Positions 8,325 to 17,184 are shown, numbered from the stretch's first letter. The stretch: 64,000 nucleotides of DNA from Candidatus Frackibacter sp. WG13 (GCF_900114655.1 NZ_FOTT01000002.1:62001-126000); one strand, 5' to 3'. The notes: generated from the letters alone by a model not told the origin. Numbers and translations: made by a program.

Positions 8325-8341
8325 TGTTAAAAATGCTAACA
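8325..8341 (+). promoter_or_regulatory. GlnR/TnrA-like operator upstream of glnA
   Basis: TGTTAAAAATGCTAACA fits the Bacillus GlnR/TnrA consensus TGTNANAWWWTNTNACA at every defined position but one. It sits six bases before the -35 of the glnA promoter, a place typical for nitrogen control. No glnR gene is seen in the window. Confidence 0.55.
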
Positions 8342-8346
8342 TATAC

Positions 8347-8375
8347 TTGACATACGTTAAAAAAGTTGCTAAACT
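8347..8375 (+). promoter_or_regulatory. Sigma-A promoter of glnA
   Basis: TTGACA (8347-8352), a 17-base spacer and TAAACT (8370-8375). Confidence 0.6.
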
Positions 8376-8412
8376 ATAGCTAACATATAATTAATATTAG
8401 GAGGCAATTAAA

Positions 8413-9744
8413 GTGACATTAAGAAAAGAAGAGATTCTCAAAGAAGCAGAGGAGAATGATGTTAAGTTCGTTAGACTACAATTTACTGATGTTTTAGGAA
8501 TAACTAAGAACGTGGCAATTACAGTAGAGCAGTTAGAAGATGCATTAGATGGAGAGATTATGTTTGATGGTTCATCTATTGAAGGGTTTACTCGAATTCA
8601 AGAATCAGATATGTATTTAAAGCCTGATTATGACACCTTTACAATATTTCCATGGAGACCTACAGATGATGGTGCCGTAGCTCGATTAATTTGTGATGTA
8701 TATGATGCTGATGGGAAGCCATTCTCTGGTGGACCTCGAAATATCTTAAAGAAGGTGATTGCTGAGGCTGAGGAATTAGGATATGAGATGTTTGCTGGTC
8801 CTGAACCGGAGTTTTTCTTATTTGAAACTGATGAAGATGGAGAACCTACTACTAAGACTAATGATAAAGGTGGATACTTTGACCTATCTCCAGTAGATTT
8901 AGGTCAGAATACTCGTCGTGATATTTCATTAGCATTAGATGAGATGGGTTTTGAAGTAGAAGCTTCTCACCATGAGGTAGCACCAGGACAGCATGAGATT
9001 GATTTTAAGTATGCTGACGCGTTAAAAACGGCAGATAATATAGCTACATTTAAGTTTGTAACTAAGGCAATTGCTAAAGAGCATGGCTTGCATGCTACTT
9101 TTATGCCAAAGCCGATCTTTGGTGAAAATGGCTCAGGAATGCATGTGAATCAATCATTATTTAAAGATGGTGAAAATGCATTTTATGATCCAGAAGATGA
9201 GCGGGGATTAAGTGAAATAGCCTATTATTACATTGGTGGTTTATTAAAGCATGCCAAAGCTATTGCAGCTATCACTAACCCAACAGTTAACTCTTATAAG
9301 CGATTAGTACCAGGTTATGAAGCTCCAGTTTATATCTCTTGGTCAGGTGCTAATAGAAGTGCGTTAGTGAGAATTCCTGCATCTAGAGGGGTAGGAACTA
9401 GAGTTGAGTTAAGAAATCCTGACCCAGCAGCTAATCCTTATTTAGCCATGGCTGTTATGTTGAAAGCAGGTTTAGACGGTATTAAGAATGAAATCGATCC
9501 AGGAGAAGAGGCCTTAAATAATATTTATGATATGACAGCAGCTGAAAGAAAAGAATCAGGAATTGAAAGTTTGCCTGGTGACCTAATGACAGCTATCCAG
9601 GAATTACAGAATAATGAACTTATTAAATCTGCTTTAGGAGAGCACACTTATAACCACTTTGTTAAGGCTAAGCAGATTGAATGGAATGTCTATAAGACAC
9701 AAGTTCATCAGTGGGAATTAGATCAATATTTAGAAACATTCTAA
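8413..9744 (+). CDS. glnA: Glutamine synthetase, type I
   Basis: Makes glutamine from glutamate, ammonia and ATP; a cytosolic dodecamer. At 443 residues it has the length of the Firmicutes GSI-alpha group. The signatures [30 protein letters not shown] and [15 protein letters not shown] are present. GSI-alpha enzymes are controlled by feedback inhibition and GlnR rather than by adenylylation. The start is GTG eight bases after AGGAGG. It is a single gene with its own promoter, a GlnR-like box and a terminator. Confidence 0.97.
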   Translation: MTLRKEEILKEAEENDVKFVRLQFTDVLGITKNVAITVEQLEDALDGEIMFDGSSIEGFTRIQESDMYLKPDYDTFTIFPWRPTDDGAVARLICDVYDADGKPFSGGPRNILKKVIAEAEELGYEMFAGPEPEFFLFETDEDGEPTTKTNDKGGYFDLSPVDLGQNTRRDISLALDEMGFEVEASHHEVAPGQHEIDFKYADALKTADNIATFKFVTKAIAKEHGLHATFMPKPIFGENGSGMHVNQSLFKDGENAFYDPEDERGLSEIAYYYIGGLLKHAKAIAAITNPTVNSYKRLVPGYEAPVYISWSGANRSALVRIPASRGVGTRVELRNPDPAANPYLAMAVMLKAGLDGIKNEIDPGEEALNNIYDMTAAERKESGIESLPGDLMTAIQELQNNELIKSALGEHTYNHFVKAKQIEWNVYKTQVHQWELDQYLETF

Positions 9745-9786
9745 ATGAAAATAAGTTAAATAAATATTAATTTTTAAATTAATATA

Positions 9787-9830
9787 ATCGAGGATTTAGC
9801 TTTATGCTGAATTCTCGATTTCTATTTTTA
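9787..9830 (+). terminator. Terminator of glnA
   Basis: A 14-bp stem with two G:U pairs (9787-9800 with 9806-9819) is followed by a T-rich tail. Confidence 0.8.
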
Positions 9831-10081
9831 TAGTAAACAATTTTTCTTGATATTAGCGTTTTCTATGCCTCCTGAAACACTAGAGTCACCATGCTTAAGG
9901 AGATTATAATTGACTATGAGTAGTAGTGTCTCATATAAATTATTAATCCTCTCTAGCAGGAAAATTGATAATTAATGCTGAAAAACATATTATATAGTTA
10001 AACAGTAATAATATACTAAATATATACTTAAAGTTACTTTTTTATGGTTCTATCAATTTGGTTGAGGAGGCATTAATAAAG
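9831..10081 (+). other. Intergenic leader of the dehydratase-activase cassette
   Basis: I find no gene in these 251 bases. ATGCCTCCT (9865-9873) is the exact reverse complement of AGGAGGCAT (10065-10073), which is the ribosome-binding site of the next gene, so long-range pairing could hide that site. No convincing promoter is visible. Confidence 0.4.
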
Positions 10082-11062
10082 ATGTCAGTTAGAATTGGAA
10101 TTCCTAAGACTCTATCCTATTATGTTTACTATCCGTTATGGGAAAAGTTCTTTACTGAGTTAGGAGCGGAAGTAGTAGTATCACAGAATACTTCACGACG
10201 AATAGTAGATGATGGGGTAAAGGAGACGGTGAATGATGCCTGTGTTCCTATTAAATTATTTCATGGTCATGTTTTAAATTTAAAAGATAAGGTTGACTAT
10301 ATATTTATTCCACGATTGGTTAGTGTTAATGGAGAGCAGATATATTGCCCTAAATTCTTAGGGTTACCGGATATGATCAAGAGTACGTTAAGGGGTTTAC
10401 CAGAGGTTATTGCTCCTAAGATTGACCTTCGTAAAGGTAGGTTTGAGTTGTTAAAGATAGTCTATCAAGTTGGATCTATTTTAACTAAGAATCTTTTACA
10501 GATATATTCTGCTTTTAAAGAAGCAAAGAGTTATTTTGAAGATTTTAATAACTTATTAAAAGAAGGTTACACAGTAGAGGAATCACTAAAGTTATTAGAA
10601 GGTGAAGAAGTTAACGTTGATTTAGGGCAAGAAGAAAGCTCGTTGAAAGTGGCTGTTTTGGGATATCCGTATATAACTTATGATCCTTATATTTCTGTTA
10701 ATATGATTCAGAAATTACGAGGACTAGGAGCTGAAGTTGTAACTACTGACATGCTTACTCATAGGCAGCTAGATAAGCAGAAGCCAAAACTAAAGAAAGA
10801 TCTATTCTGGACTTTTAGTGGCGAAGTAGTTAAAGCTGGTTATCACTATTGTGAAACTGGTGAGATTGATGGTCTTATCCATGTCACTGCTTTTGGTTGT
10901 GGTCCAGATTTTATGGTAGATAAATTGTTAGAGTTAGCTGCTAAAGATAAAGAAGATATAGCTTTTATGACTTTGACTATCGATGAACATACTGGAGAGG
11001 CAGGCATTGTTACTAGGTTAGAAGCGTTCGTTGATATGTTAAATTTAAGGAGGAAGCACTAA
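10082..11062 (+). CDS. DUF2229/CoA-enzyme-activase-type protein (COG3580-like)
   Basis: A 326-residue soluble protein starting SVRIGIPKTLSYYVYYPLWE, the typical start of the acyl-CoA dehydratase activase-related family. Four cysteines lie in conserved-looking contexts (NDACVPIK, YCPKFLG, HYCETGE, FGCGPDF), suggesting an iron-sulfur cluster site as in HgdB-like dehydratase subunits. The TLTIDEHTGEAG…TRLEAFVDML tail is shared with both related genes downstream. The start is the ATG behind GAGGAGG. It overlaps the next gene by one base. Substrate and reaction are unknown. Confidence 0.75.
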   Translation: MSVRIGIPKTLSYYVYYPLWEKFFTELGAEVVVSQNTSRRIVDDGVKETVNDACVPIKLFHGHVLNLKDKVDYIFIPRLVSVNGEQIYCPKFLGLPDMIKSTLRGLPEVIAPKIDLRKGRFELLKIVYQVGSILTKNLLQIYSAFKEAKSYFEDFNNLLKEGYTVEESLKLLEGEEVNVDLGQEESSLKVAVLGYPYITYDPYISVNMIQKLRGLGAEVVTTDMLTHRQLDKQKPKLKKDLFWTFSGEVVKAGYHYCETGEIDGLIHVTAFGCGPDFMVDKLLELAAKDKEDIAFMTLTIDEHTGEAGIVTRLEAFVDMLNLRRKH

Positions 11063-12147
11063 TGAAGGTAACCTTTCCGTATATGGGAACTTCTAATATT
11101 GTTTTTAAATCTATTATGGAAGAGTTGGGACATGAAGTAGTTGTTAAAAAGCCTAGCAAAAGAACTCTTAGTTTAGGGACTGAACATGCTCCAGAGTTTG
11201 CCTGTATTCCGTTTAAAATCTTATTAGGAACATACTTAGAGTCATTAGAAGAAGGAGCAGATTTAATCGTTACCTCTGGAGGGAGAGGGCCTTGCCGAGC
11301 TGGACATTATGCTCAATTACAAGAGAAGATTTTGCATAATTTAGGTTATGATTTTGAAATGGTAGTCTTTGAAGCATTGACAGATAGTTTTAAAGATTTC
11401 TTTAGTAACATAAGAAAAGTGGCTGGCTCAGAGCTATCTTGGTGGCAGATATTTAAACTTATAAAAAAAGAATGGTATAGATTGATGGTGCTAGATGATA
11501 TAGAAAGGTTGACTCATAAGGTGCGGCCTCGGGAATTAAAAAAAGGCACTACTACTAATGTCTTTGCTGAAGCTCAAGAAATAGTGGCAGTTGCTAAAAC
11601 AGAGGAAGAGATTAAAAAGGCTAAAGAGAAAAGTTTTGAGTTATTAAATGATGTACCACAGGACCCGAATTATGAACCACTAAAGATAGGTATTATCGGT
11701 GAGATTTATGTAGTCTTAGAACCATTTGCTAATTTAGAATTAGAGAAGACTTTAGGAGAGATGGGAGTAGAAGTTGATCGTTCAATCTATTTAACAGGTT
11801 GGACTAAAGATCATACTTTCTTTGTCCCTAAAAAGGATGGAGTAGAAGAAGCGGCAAAACCATACTTAGATCAGTTAGTAGGCGGGCATGGGCTAGATTC
11901 AGTAGGGAATACGGTGCTATATGCTCAAAATGGATTTGATGGAGTAATTCAATTGGCTCCTTTTACTTGTATTCCAGAAATTGTAGCTAAAAGTATCTTA
12001 CCAGAGGTAAGTAAGGATTGGAATATCCCTTTTTTAACTATCTTTTTAGATGAAAAGACAGGAAAAGCTGGGGTGACAACTCGTCTAGAAGCATTTGTTG
12101 ATTTAATAGCTAAAAAAAGAGATGAAGCGAGGGATAGGATTTCATGA
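11062..12147 (+). CDS. HgdB/DUF2229-type iron-sulfur protein (COG3581-like), copy 1
   Basis: A 361-residue relative of 2-hydroxyacyl-CoA dehydratase subunits. Three cysteines are in the same contexts as in the paralogue at 13185 (FACIPFK, GPCRAGH, FTCIPEI), likely ligands of a cluster buried near the subunit interface. The C-terminus has the family tail LDEKTGKAGVTTRLEAFVDL. The ATG overlaps the stop of the upstream gene and the last four bases overlap the ATPase gene, so translation is probably coupled. No substrate genes lie nearby. Confidence 0.75.
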   Translation: MKVTFPYMGTSNIVFKSIMEELGHEVVVKKPSKRTLSLGTEHAPEFACIPFKILLGTYLESLEEGADLIVTSGGRGPCRAGHYAQLQEKILHNLGYDFEMVVFEALTDSFKDFFSNIRKVAGSELSWWQIFKLIKKEWYRLMVLDDIERLTHKVRPRELKKGTTTNVFAEAQEIVAVAKTEEEIKKAKEKSFELLNDVPQDPNYEPLKIGIIGEIYVVLEPFANLELEKTLGEMGVEVDRSIYLTGWTKDHTFFVPKKDGVEEAAKPYLDQLVGGHGLDSVGNTVLYAQNGFDGVIQLAPFTCIPEIVAKSILPEVSKDWNIPFLTIFLDEKTGKAGVTTRLEAFVDLIAKKRDEARDRIS

Positions 12148-13103
12148 ATGGGTACTTAGGAATTGATGTTGGTTCAGTTAGTACTAATTTGGTTGTAATT
12201 AATTCTGAAGGGGAAGTATTAGAAAAGATATACCTTCGTACCAAAGGACAGCCGATCGATGTAGTACAGAGAGGGTTAAAAGAGTTAAAGCAGAGTCTGG
12301 CAGATGATATAGAAATTAAAGGTGTAGGTACTACTGGCAGTGGTCGTAATTTAACTAGTGTCGTGGTTGGTGCAGACACAGTAAAGAATGAAATTACGGC
12401 TCATGCGGTAGCTTCTTCACATATTGTGCCAGATGTAAGAACTGTTTTAGAAATTGGGGGACAAGATTCTAAAATTACAATTTTAAGGAATGGCATTGTC
12501 GTTGATTTTGCTATGAATACTGTCTGTGCAGCAGGAACCGGTTCATTTTTAGACCAGCAGGCTGCTAGATTAGGAATTCCGATAGAAGACTTTGGTAAGA
12601 TGGCTCTTAAATCCAAGAATAAGGTGCGGATAGCAGGACGTTGTTCTGTCTTTGCTGAATCAGATATGATTCATAAACAGCAGATGGGTCATAATTTAGA
12701 GGATATTATTGCTGGTTTGTGCGAAGCATTAGTAAGGAATTACTTAAATAATGTTGGGCAAGGTAAAGATATATTAGCACCGGTTGTCTTCCAAGGAGGA
12801 GTAGCAGCTAATGAAGGGATTAAAGAAGCTTTCGCTGAGGCTTTAGAGACTGAAATCGTAGTCCCTGAACATCATGATGTAATGGGGGCGATTGGAGCAG
12901 CATTATTGGCTAAAGATAAGATAGTAAATGACGGAGAAGAGACCAGTTTTAAAGGGTGGAATGTAACAGAGATAGAATATACACCTTCTAGTTTCGAGTG
13001 CGAAGGCTGTGCTAACTTATGTGAGGTAATAGAGATTCGGATGGATGGTGAAATAGTTTCCCGTTGGGGGCATAGATGTAATAAATGGGATTTGGCTCAA
13101 TAA
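12144..13103 (+). CDS. BadF/BadG/HgdC-type ATPase (acyl-CoA dehydratase activase family)
   Basis: An ASKHA-fold ATPase of 319 residues that, in this family, donates low-potential electrons to a partner protein at the cost of ATP. Visible are the phosphate loop GIDVGSVSTN (6-15), the second nucleotide motif GGQDSK and the two cysteines C128 (CAAGTGSFLDQQ) and C167 (GRCSVFAESDM), which match the pair that bridges the [4Fe-4S] cluster between monomers in HgdC. A C-terminal extension adds C286, C289, C293 and C312, perhaps another metal site. It sits between the HgdB-like genes. Confidence 0.9.
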   Translation: MNGYLGIDVGSVSTNLVVINSEGEVLEKIYLRTKGQPIDVVQRGLKELKQSLADDIEIKGVGTTGSGRNLTSVVVGADTVKNEITAHAVASSHIVPDVRTVLEIGGQDSKITILRNGIVVDFAMNTVCAAGTGSFLDQQAARLGIPIEDFGKMALKSKNKVRIAGRCSVFAESDMIHKQQMGHNLEDIIAGLCEALVRNYLNNVGQGKDILAPVVFQGGVAANEGIKEAFAEALETEIVVPEHHDVMGAIGAALLAKDKIVNDGEETSFKGWNVTEIEYTPSSFECEGCANLCEVIEIRMDGEIVSRWGHRCNKWDLAQ

Positions 13104-13126
13104 CATTTTGGTGATATTTGATTAAT

Positions 13127-13177
13127 CTCCTAGTTAATTGTTAATAATAAGTTTGAAGTGAATTATTAACTAGGAGG
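13127..13177 (+). promoter_or_regulatory. Possible ribosome-binding-site switch (alternative hairpins)
   Basis: CTCCTAGTTAAT (13127-13138) can pair perfectly with 13165-13176 and so hide the AGGAGG (13172-13177) of the next gene. GTTAATAAT (13140-13148) can instead pair perfectly with 13162-13170, leaving AGGAGG free. Both left arms compete for 13165-13170, so only one hairpin can form at a time. Confidence 0.55.
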
Positions 13178-13184
13178 AAGAAGT

Positions 13185-14273
13185 ATGAAGGTGACCTTTC
13201 CCCAGATGGGGAGTTTAAATATTCCATTAGAAACTTTGCTACAGGGATTAAATATAGAGATAGTTTCACCGCCACCTTTGACTAAAAGAACTTTAAACCT
13301 GGGGGTTAAATATTCTCCAGAGTCAGCCTGTCTTCCGTTTAAATTAGTTTTAGGTAACTTTATTGAGGCATTAGAACTAGGAGCTGAAGCGATAATTATG
13401 GCTGGAGGGAACGGCCCTTGTCGTTTTGGCCATTTTGGAGAATTAGCTAATGATATTTTAACTGATCTTGGTTATGAATTTGAGTTGTATATTCTAGAAC
13501 CACCAGTTAAATCAATTGTAGATATCTTTGTTAAATTATCGCCTAATTTCAACTGGGTACAGGTTATTAAATCTTTAAGGTTTGCTTGGAAGAAACTAAT
13601 CTTAATTGAAGAGATTAAAAAGTATAGATTAAAGCACGGTGTCTTTCTTTCTAAAAACCAGATTAACAAGTTAGAGGATGAGTATCTACAATTAATTAGA
13701 GAAGCAAAAAATAAGGAAGAGTTAGCAAGTATAGACCATAATTATAAGAAAGAAATAGATGAATTTACTGATGGGCAACAAACTTCACTTTTAAAGGTTG
13801 GCTTAGTAGGGGATATCTATACAGTTTCTGAGCCTTTTGCTAATCTAAATGTATCTAAGCGACTTAATGAGTTAGGAGTGGCAATAGACCGAGCTGTATT
13901 CGTAAGTAAATGGGTCAAGGATAATTTGATCTGTGGTGCATTAAATATTTCTAGTAATCGTAAGGTAATTAAAGCAGCTAAAAGATATTTGCAAGAAGGA
14001 GTTGGAGGCTTGGGTCTAGAAACTGTAGGGGAGACAGTTCTTTATGGGGAACAAGGGTATGATGGAGTAATTCAACTAGCGCCTTTTGGTTGTATGCCAG
14101 AGATAGTTGCAAAAAGTTTGTTAACTGAGGTTGAACGTGATTTTGGGCTCCCAGTTTTAACTTTAACTTTAGATGAACATGCTAGTGCTACTGGGGTTCA
14201 AACCCGTCTAGAAGCTTTCGTTGATCTTTTAACACAAAAGAAAAATTTGAATAAGAAAACATTCCTGAATTAA
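13185..14273 (+). CDS. HgdB/DUF2229-type iron-sulfur protein (COG3581-like), copy 2
   Basis: A 362-residue paralogue of the protein at 11062-12147, alike from the first residues (MKVTFPQMGSLNIP against MKVTFPYMGTSNIV) to the tail (TLDEHASATGVQTRLEAFVD). The three cysteines are at matching places (SACLPFK, GPCRFGH, FGCMPEI) and one extra is present (LICGALN). ATG follows a strong AGGAGG that may be hidden by the hairpin described just upstream. It closes the cassette; a terminator overlaps its stop codon. Function unknown, probably a second redox partner of the ATPase. Confidence 0.75.
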   Translation: MKVTFPQMGSLNIPLETLLQGLNIEIVSPPPLTKRTLNLGVKYSPESACLPFKLVLGNFIEALELGAEAIIMAGGNGPCRFGHFGELANDILTDLGYEFELYILEPPVKSIVDIFVKLSPNFNWVQVIKSLRFAWKKLILIEEIKKYRLKHGVFLSKNQINKLEDEYLQLIREAKNKEELASIDHNYKKEIDEFTDGQQTSLLKVGLVGDIYTVSEPFANLNVSKRLNELGVAIDRAVFVSKWVKDNLICGALNISSNRKVIKAAKRYLQEGVGGLGLETVGETVLYGEQGYDGVIQLAPFGCMPEIVAKSLLTEVERDFGLPVLTLTLDEHASATGVQTRLEAFVDLLTQKKNLNKKTFLN

Positions 14274-14285
14274 GGGATGTTTTTA
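14256..14285 (+). terminator. Terminator overlapping the end of the cassette
   Basis: A 10-bp stem (AAAACATTCC with GGGATGTTTT, one G:U) carries the stop codon of the last gene (14271-14273) in its loop and ends in T residues. Confidence 0.7.
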
Positions 14286-14320
14286 TCTATTTAAGGTTAT
14301 AAGAGGAGGAGACGATAAAA

Positions 14321-14773
14321 TTGCAGATTAATCTAGTATTCTTTGTTCTATTAATTCTTGGGTTACTATCAAAAAATAATTCATTAATTATTTCCTCGCT
14401 ACTTCTTTTTGGTATCCGGATATTTAAATTAGATGACTTACTACCTGTGATTGACCAGTATAGTGTTAAGGTAGGTATTATTTTAATTATGTTAGGTGTT
14501 TTGACGCCAGTGGCTACTGGAGATGTGGATTTATTACAGATTGTAGATACTATTAAGAGTCCGATCGGTTTAATTTCGGTTATAATGGGGGTTTTAGTAA
14601 CACAATTTACTAGAGAAGGTTTAAGCTTAATGGACACAGCCCCAGAAGTGATTCCTAATTTAGTAGCTGGGATTATTGTGGGGATTGCTTTTTTTAGAGG
14701 TGTACCAAGTGGTCCTTTGATTGCTAGTGGAATTACAGCTTTTTTAATTAAAATATTTAGGAGCTTAGGTTAG
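14321..14773 (+). CDS. DUF441 family membrane protein
   Basis: A 150-residue protein of four or five hydrophobic helices. The segments SKNNSLIISSLLLFGIRIF and GVPSGPLIASGITAFLI match the DUF441 (YeaL-like) family, whose role is unknown. The start is TTG with GAGGAGG upstream. A terminator lies upstream and a promoter downstream, so it may be a short separate unit. Confidence 0.8.
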   Translation: MQINLVFFVLLILGLLSKNNSLIISSLLLFGIRIFKLDDLLPVIDQYSVKVGIILIMLGVLTPVATGDVDLLQIVDTIKSPIGLISVIMGVLVTQFTREGLSLMDTAPEVIPNLVAGIIVGIAFFRGVPSGPLIASGITAFLIKIFRSLG

Positions 14774-14785
14774 GTGAAAAATTTC

Positions 14786-14814
14786 TTGCAAAAAGATACT
14801 GGAAGATGTATAAT
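14786..14814 (+). promoter_or_regulatory. Sigma-A promoter of the DUF1934-argS unit
   Basis: TTGCAA (14786-14791), a 17-base spacer and a perfect TATAAT (14809-14814), about 35 bases before the first start codon. Confidence 0.7.
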
Positions 14815-14849
14815 ATAGTGATGTTGAGAGATAAGTGGAGGTCGATATC

Positions 14850-15275
14850 TTGCAATCAGTATTAGTAGAAGTAGAAAGTATTCAGATTGATGATGTAGGA
14901 AATAAAGAAGAGATTGCCTTTAGTACAAGTGGTCAGCTTTATAAAAAGAAATTAGGCTATTACTTACGGTACATAGAAAAATTAAGTGAAGAAGATGAAA
15001 CTACTACTACTCTTAAGATTCAGGATATGGTAGTGACTTTAATTCGTGATGGTGGAGTGAGAATGAAACAAGAATTCGAGGCTGGAGAGAAAAGTTCTTT
15101 TAATTATAGTACTCCTTATGGAGATTTAAGCTTTGAATTAATAGTGAATAAAGTTGAAACAGAGGTTACCCCTAATAATGGGAATATTAAATTAGAGTAT
15201 GATTTGCGAGATCAAGGGGAATTAATTAATAGAAATCAATTAACTATTAAGTACAAGGAGGATACTAATGGCTAA
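14850..15275 (+). CDS. ywiB: DUF1934 (YwiB-like) protein
   Basis: A 141-residue, strand-rich protein of the DUF1934 family, a small beta-barrel of unknown role that lies before argS in Bacillus as well. The TTG at 14850 is chosen because GGAGG (14837-14841) is eight bases upstream; an in-frame GTG at 14835 overlaps that site. Its end overlaps argS by eight bases, so the two are translated together. Confidence 0.8.
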   Translation: MQSVLVEVESIQIDDVGNKEEIAFSTSGQLYKKKLGYYLRYIEKLSEEDETTTTLKIQDMVVTLIRDGGVRMKQEFEAGEKSSFNYSTPYGDLSFELIVNKVETEVTPNNGNIKLEYDLRDQGELINRNQLTIKYKEDTNG

Positions 15276-16950
15276 TTTAGTTACTCAGGCTAAAGGGAAA
15301 CTAGCTACAACTATTGAAAATGCTATTGATGATGCTATAGCAATGGAGGAATTAGATTTAGAAACAGTTCCTGAAATCATGTTAGAAGTTCCTCGCGAAG
15401 AAGAACATGGTGATTATGCTACGAATGTTGCTATGGTTTTGGCTGGACAAGCAAAGATGGCGCCGCGAGATATTGCACAGATTATAGTCAATAATTTAAA
15501 AGAAGCAGATTTGATTGATAAAGTTGAGGTGGCAGGCCCAGGCTTCATTAACTTTCATTTAAATAATAATTGGCTTTATCAGACTATTGAGCTGGCTTTG
15601 AATGAAGGTGAGGATTACGGAAAGAGTGATTTTGGGCAAGGTAAAAAAGTGCAGATAGAGTTTGTGAGTGCCAATCCAACCGGACCTTTACATGTAGGGC
15701 ATAGTCGTGGAGCAATAGTAGGTGATGTATTAGGGAATATTATGTTAGAGGTAGGTTTTGATATTACTAAAGAGTATTACATAAATGATGCCGGCAACCA
15801 GATGGACTTATTAGGGAAGTCTGTTGCTTTACGTTACCAGCAATTAAATGGTGAGGAAGTTGAACTTCCAGAGAATGCTTATCATGGAGAGTATATCAAG
15901 AGGATTGCTAATGATATATTTGAAGAATATGGAGAAGATTATTTAGAAAGTGCTAAGCAGGGGGATTATGAGTTCTTTAGAGAATATGCTTATGAGGAAT
16001 TATTAGCCAATATTAAACGAGACTTAGCTGAATTTGGAATCGAGTTTGATAATTGGTTTAGTGAAAGAAAATTGCATACAGAAGATAAGATAGAAGATGT
16101 AGTTAAAGAATTAAAGACTAATGATTATATCTATGAGCAAGAAGGAGCCTTGTGGTTTAAATCCACAGACTTTGGGGATGATAAAGACAGAGTTGTGATT
16201 AAAGCCGATGGGACGCCTACTTATTTAGCGGCTGATATTGCTTACCATAATAATAAGTATCAACGTGGTTTTGAAGAAGTTATAAATATTTGGGGAGCGG
16301 ATCACCATGGCTATATAGCGCGAATGAAGGCGGTTGTAGAAGCATTAGGATATGATCGAGAGATGCTAAGAGTAATTATAGTGCAGATGGTGACATTATT
16401 AAGAGAGGGTCAACAGATTTCTATGTCAAAAAGAGCCGGCAATTTTGTTACTTTAAAGGATGTAGTAGAAGAAGTTGGTCGCGATGCAGCGAGATATTTC
16501 TATATTATGCGGAGTACAGACAGTCATTTAGATTTTGATTTGGAGTTGGCTAAAGAAGAATCAACAGAAAATCCGGTTTACTATATCCAATATGCTTATG
16601 CAAGGATCTGTAGTATTCTTGAACAATTAGAGACGAAGGAGATTGATGTTGATGATGTAGAAGAAGTTAATTTAGAAAAGTTAGCTACTGATGTAGAGTT
16701 AGATTTAATTCAAGAACTAGCTAAATATCCTGATGAATTAGAGAAGAGTGCAGAAAGTAGAGCTCCACATCATATGGCAAGGTATGCACACGAGTTGGCT
16801 GCAAAGTTTCATAGTTTTTATAATAAGTGCCGAGTATTAATTGATGACATAGAATTAATGCAGGCAAGGATAAAGTTAGTTTTGGCAACACAACAGGTTC
16901 TTTCTAATTTATTAAGAATTCTAGGAATTTCAGCACCAGAGAATATGTAA
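15268..16950 (+). CDS. argS: Arginyl-tRNA synthetase
   Basis: A class I synthetase of 560 residues that charges tRNA-Arg. The N-terminal tRNA-recognition domain (about 1-110) is followed by the catalytic HVGH motif at 142-145, a KMSK-like SMSKRAGN segment and the anticodon-binding DALR domain at the C-terminus. Co-transcribed with the DUF1934 gene and probably with the small XapX gene behind it. Confidence 0.97.
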   Translation: MANLVTQAKGKLATTIENAIDDAIAMEELDLETVPEIMLEVPREEEHGDYATNVAMVLAGQAKMAPRDIAQIIVNNLKEADLIDKVEVAGPGFINFHLNNNWLYQTIELALNEGEDYGKSDFGQGKKVQIEFVSANPTGPLHVGHSRGAIVGDVLGNIMLEVGFDITKEYYINDAGNQMDLLGKSVALRYQQLNGEEVELPENAYHGEYIKRIANDIFEEYGEDYLESAKQGDYEFFREYAYEELLANIKRDLAEFGIEFDNWFSERKLHTEDKIEDVVKELKTNDYIYEQEGALWFKSTDFGDDKDRVVIKADGTPTYLAADIAYHNNKYQRGFEEVINIWGADHHGYIARMKAVVEALGYDREMLRVIIVQMVTLLREGQQISMSKRAGNFVTLKDVVEEVGRDAARYFYIMRSTDSHLDFDLELAKEESTENPVYYIQYAYARICSILEQLETKEIDVDDVEEVNLEKLATDVELDLIQELAKYPDELEKSAESRAPHHMARYAHELAAKFHSFYNKCRVLIDDIELMQARIKLVLATQQVLSNLLRILGISAPENM

Positions 16951-16964
16951 GGAGGTTCTTAACG

Positions 16965-17120
16965 TTGCGTGTAGTATTACTATCAGGATTGTCAGGGTTT
17001 ATTTTAGGAAGTATATTTTCTATGTTAAATTTACCTATTCCTGCTCCTCCAAATCTAGCTGGTATTATGGGGGTTGTTGGCATTTATCTAGGCTATTTAG
17101 CATTTAATACTTTCTTTTAA
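16965..17120 (+). CDS. XapX-domain small membrane protein, 51 aa
   Basis: TTG start behind GGAGG (16951-16955). The protein has two hydrophobic halves around LNLPIPAPPNLAGIMGVVG, the hallmark of the XapX domain (glycine-rich helices flanking LPxPAPP). Members are small membrane proteins of unknown role. It is the last gene of the argS unit and is followed at once by a terminator. Confidence 0.8.
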   Translation: MRVVLLSGLSGFILGSIFSMLNLPIPAPPNLAGIMGVVGIYLGYLAFNTFF

Positions 17121-17134
17121 ATGAGTCATGCATC

Positions 17135-17184
17135 GACTAGGATTGTTAATAGGGGAATTGATCCCTAAATCTCCTAGTCTTTTC
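17135..17184 (+). terminator. Terminator after the argS unit
   Basis: GACTAGGA (17135-17142) pairs with TCCTAGTC (17172-17179), enclosing a second small stem (GGGA with TCCC), and is followed by TTTTCTCTT. Confidence 0.7.

Noticed and set aside
9831-10081. T-box or known riboswitch in the cassette leader
   Set aside because: None of the hallmark motifs, such as the T-box AGGGTGGNACCGCG element, is present.
12110-12616. Two minus-strand open frames opposite the ATPase gene
   Set aside because: They lie wholly inside a gene with clear motifs, lack ribosome-binding sites and read as antisense of conserved coding sequence.
14287-14637. Minus-strand open frame of 116 codons opposite the DUF441 gene
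   Set aside because: The plus-strand frame has a good ribosome-binding site and a recognised family; the antisense frame has neither.
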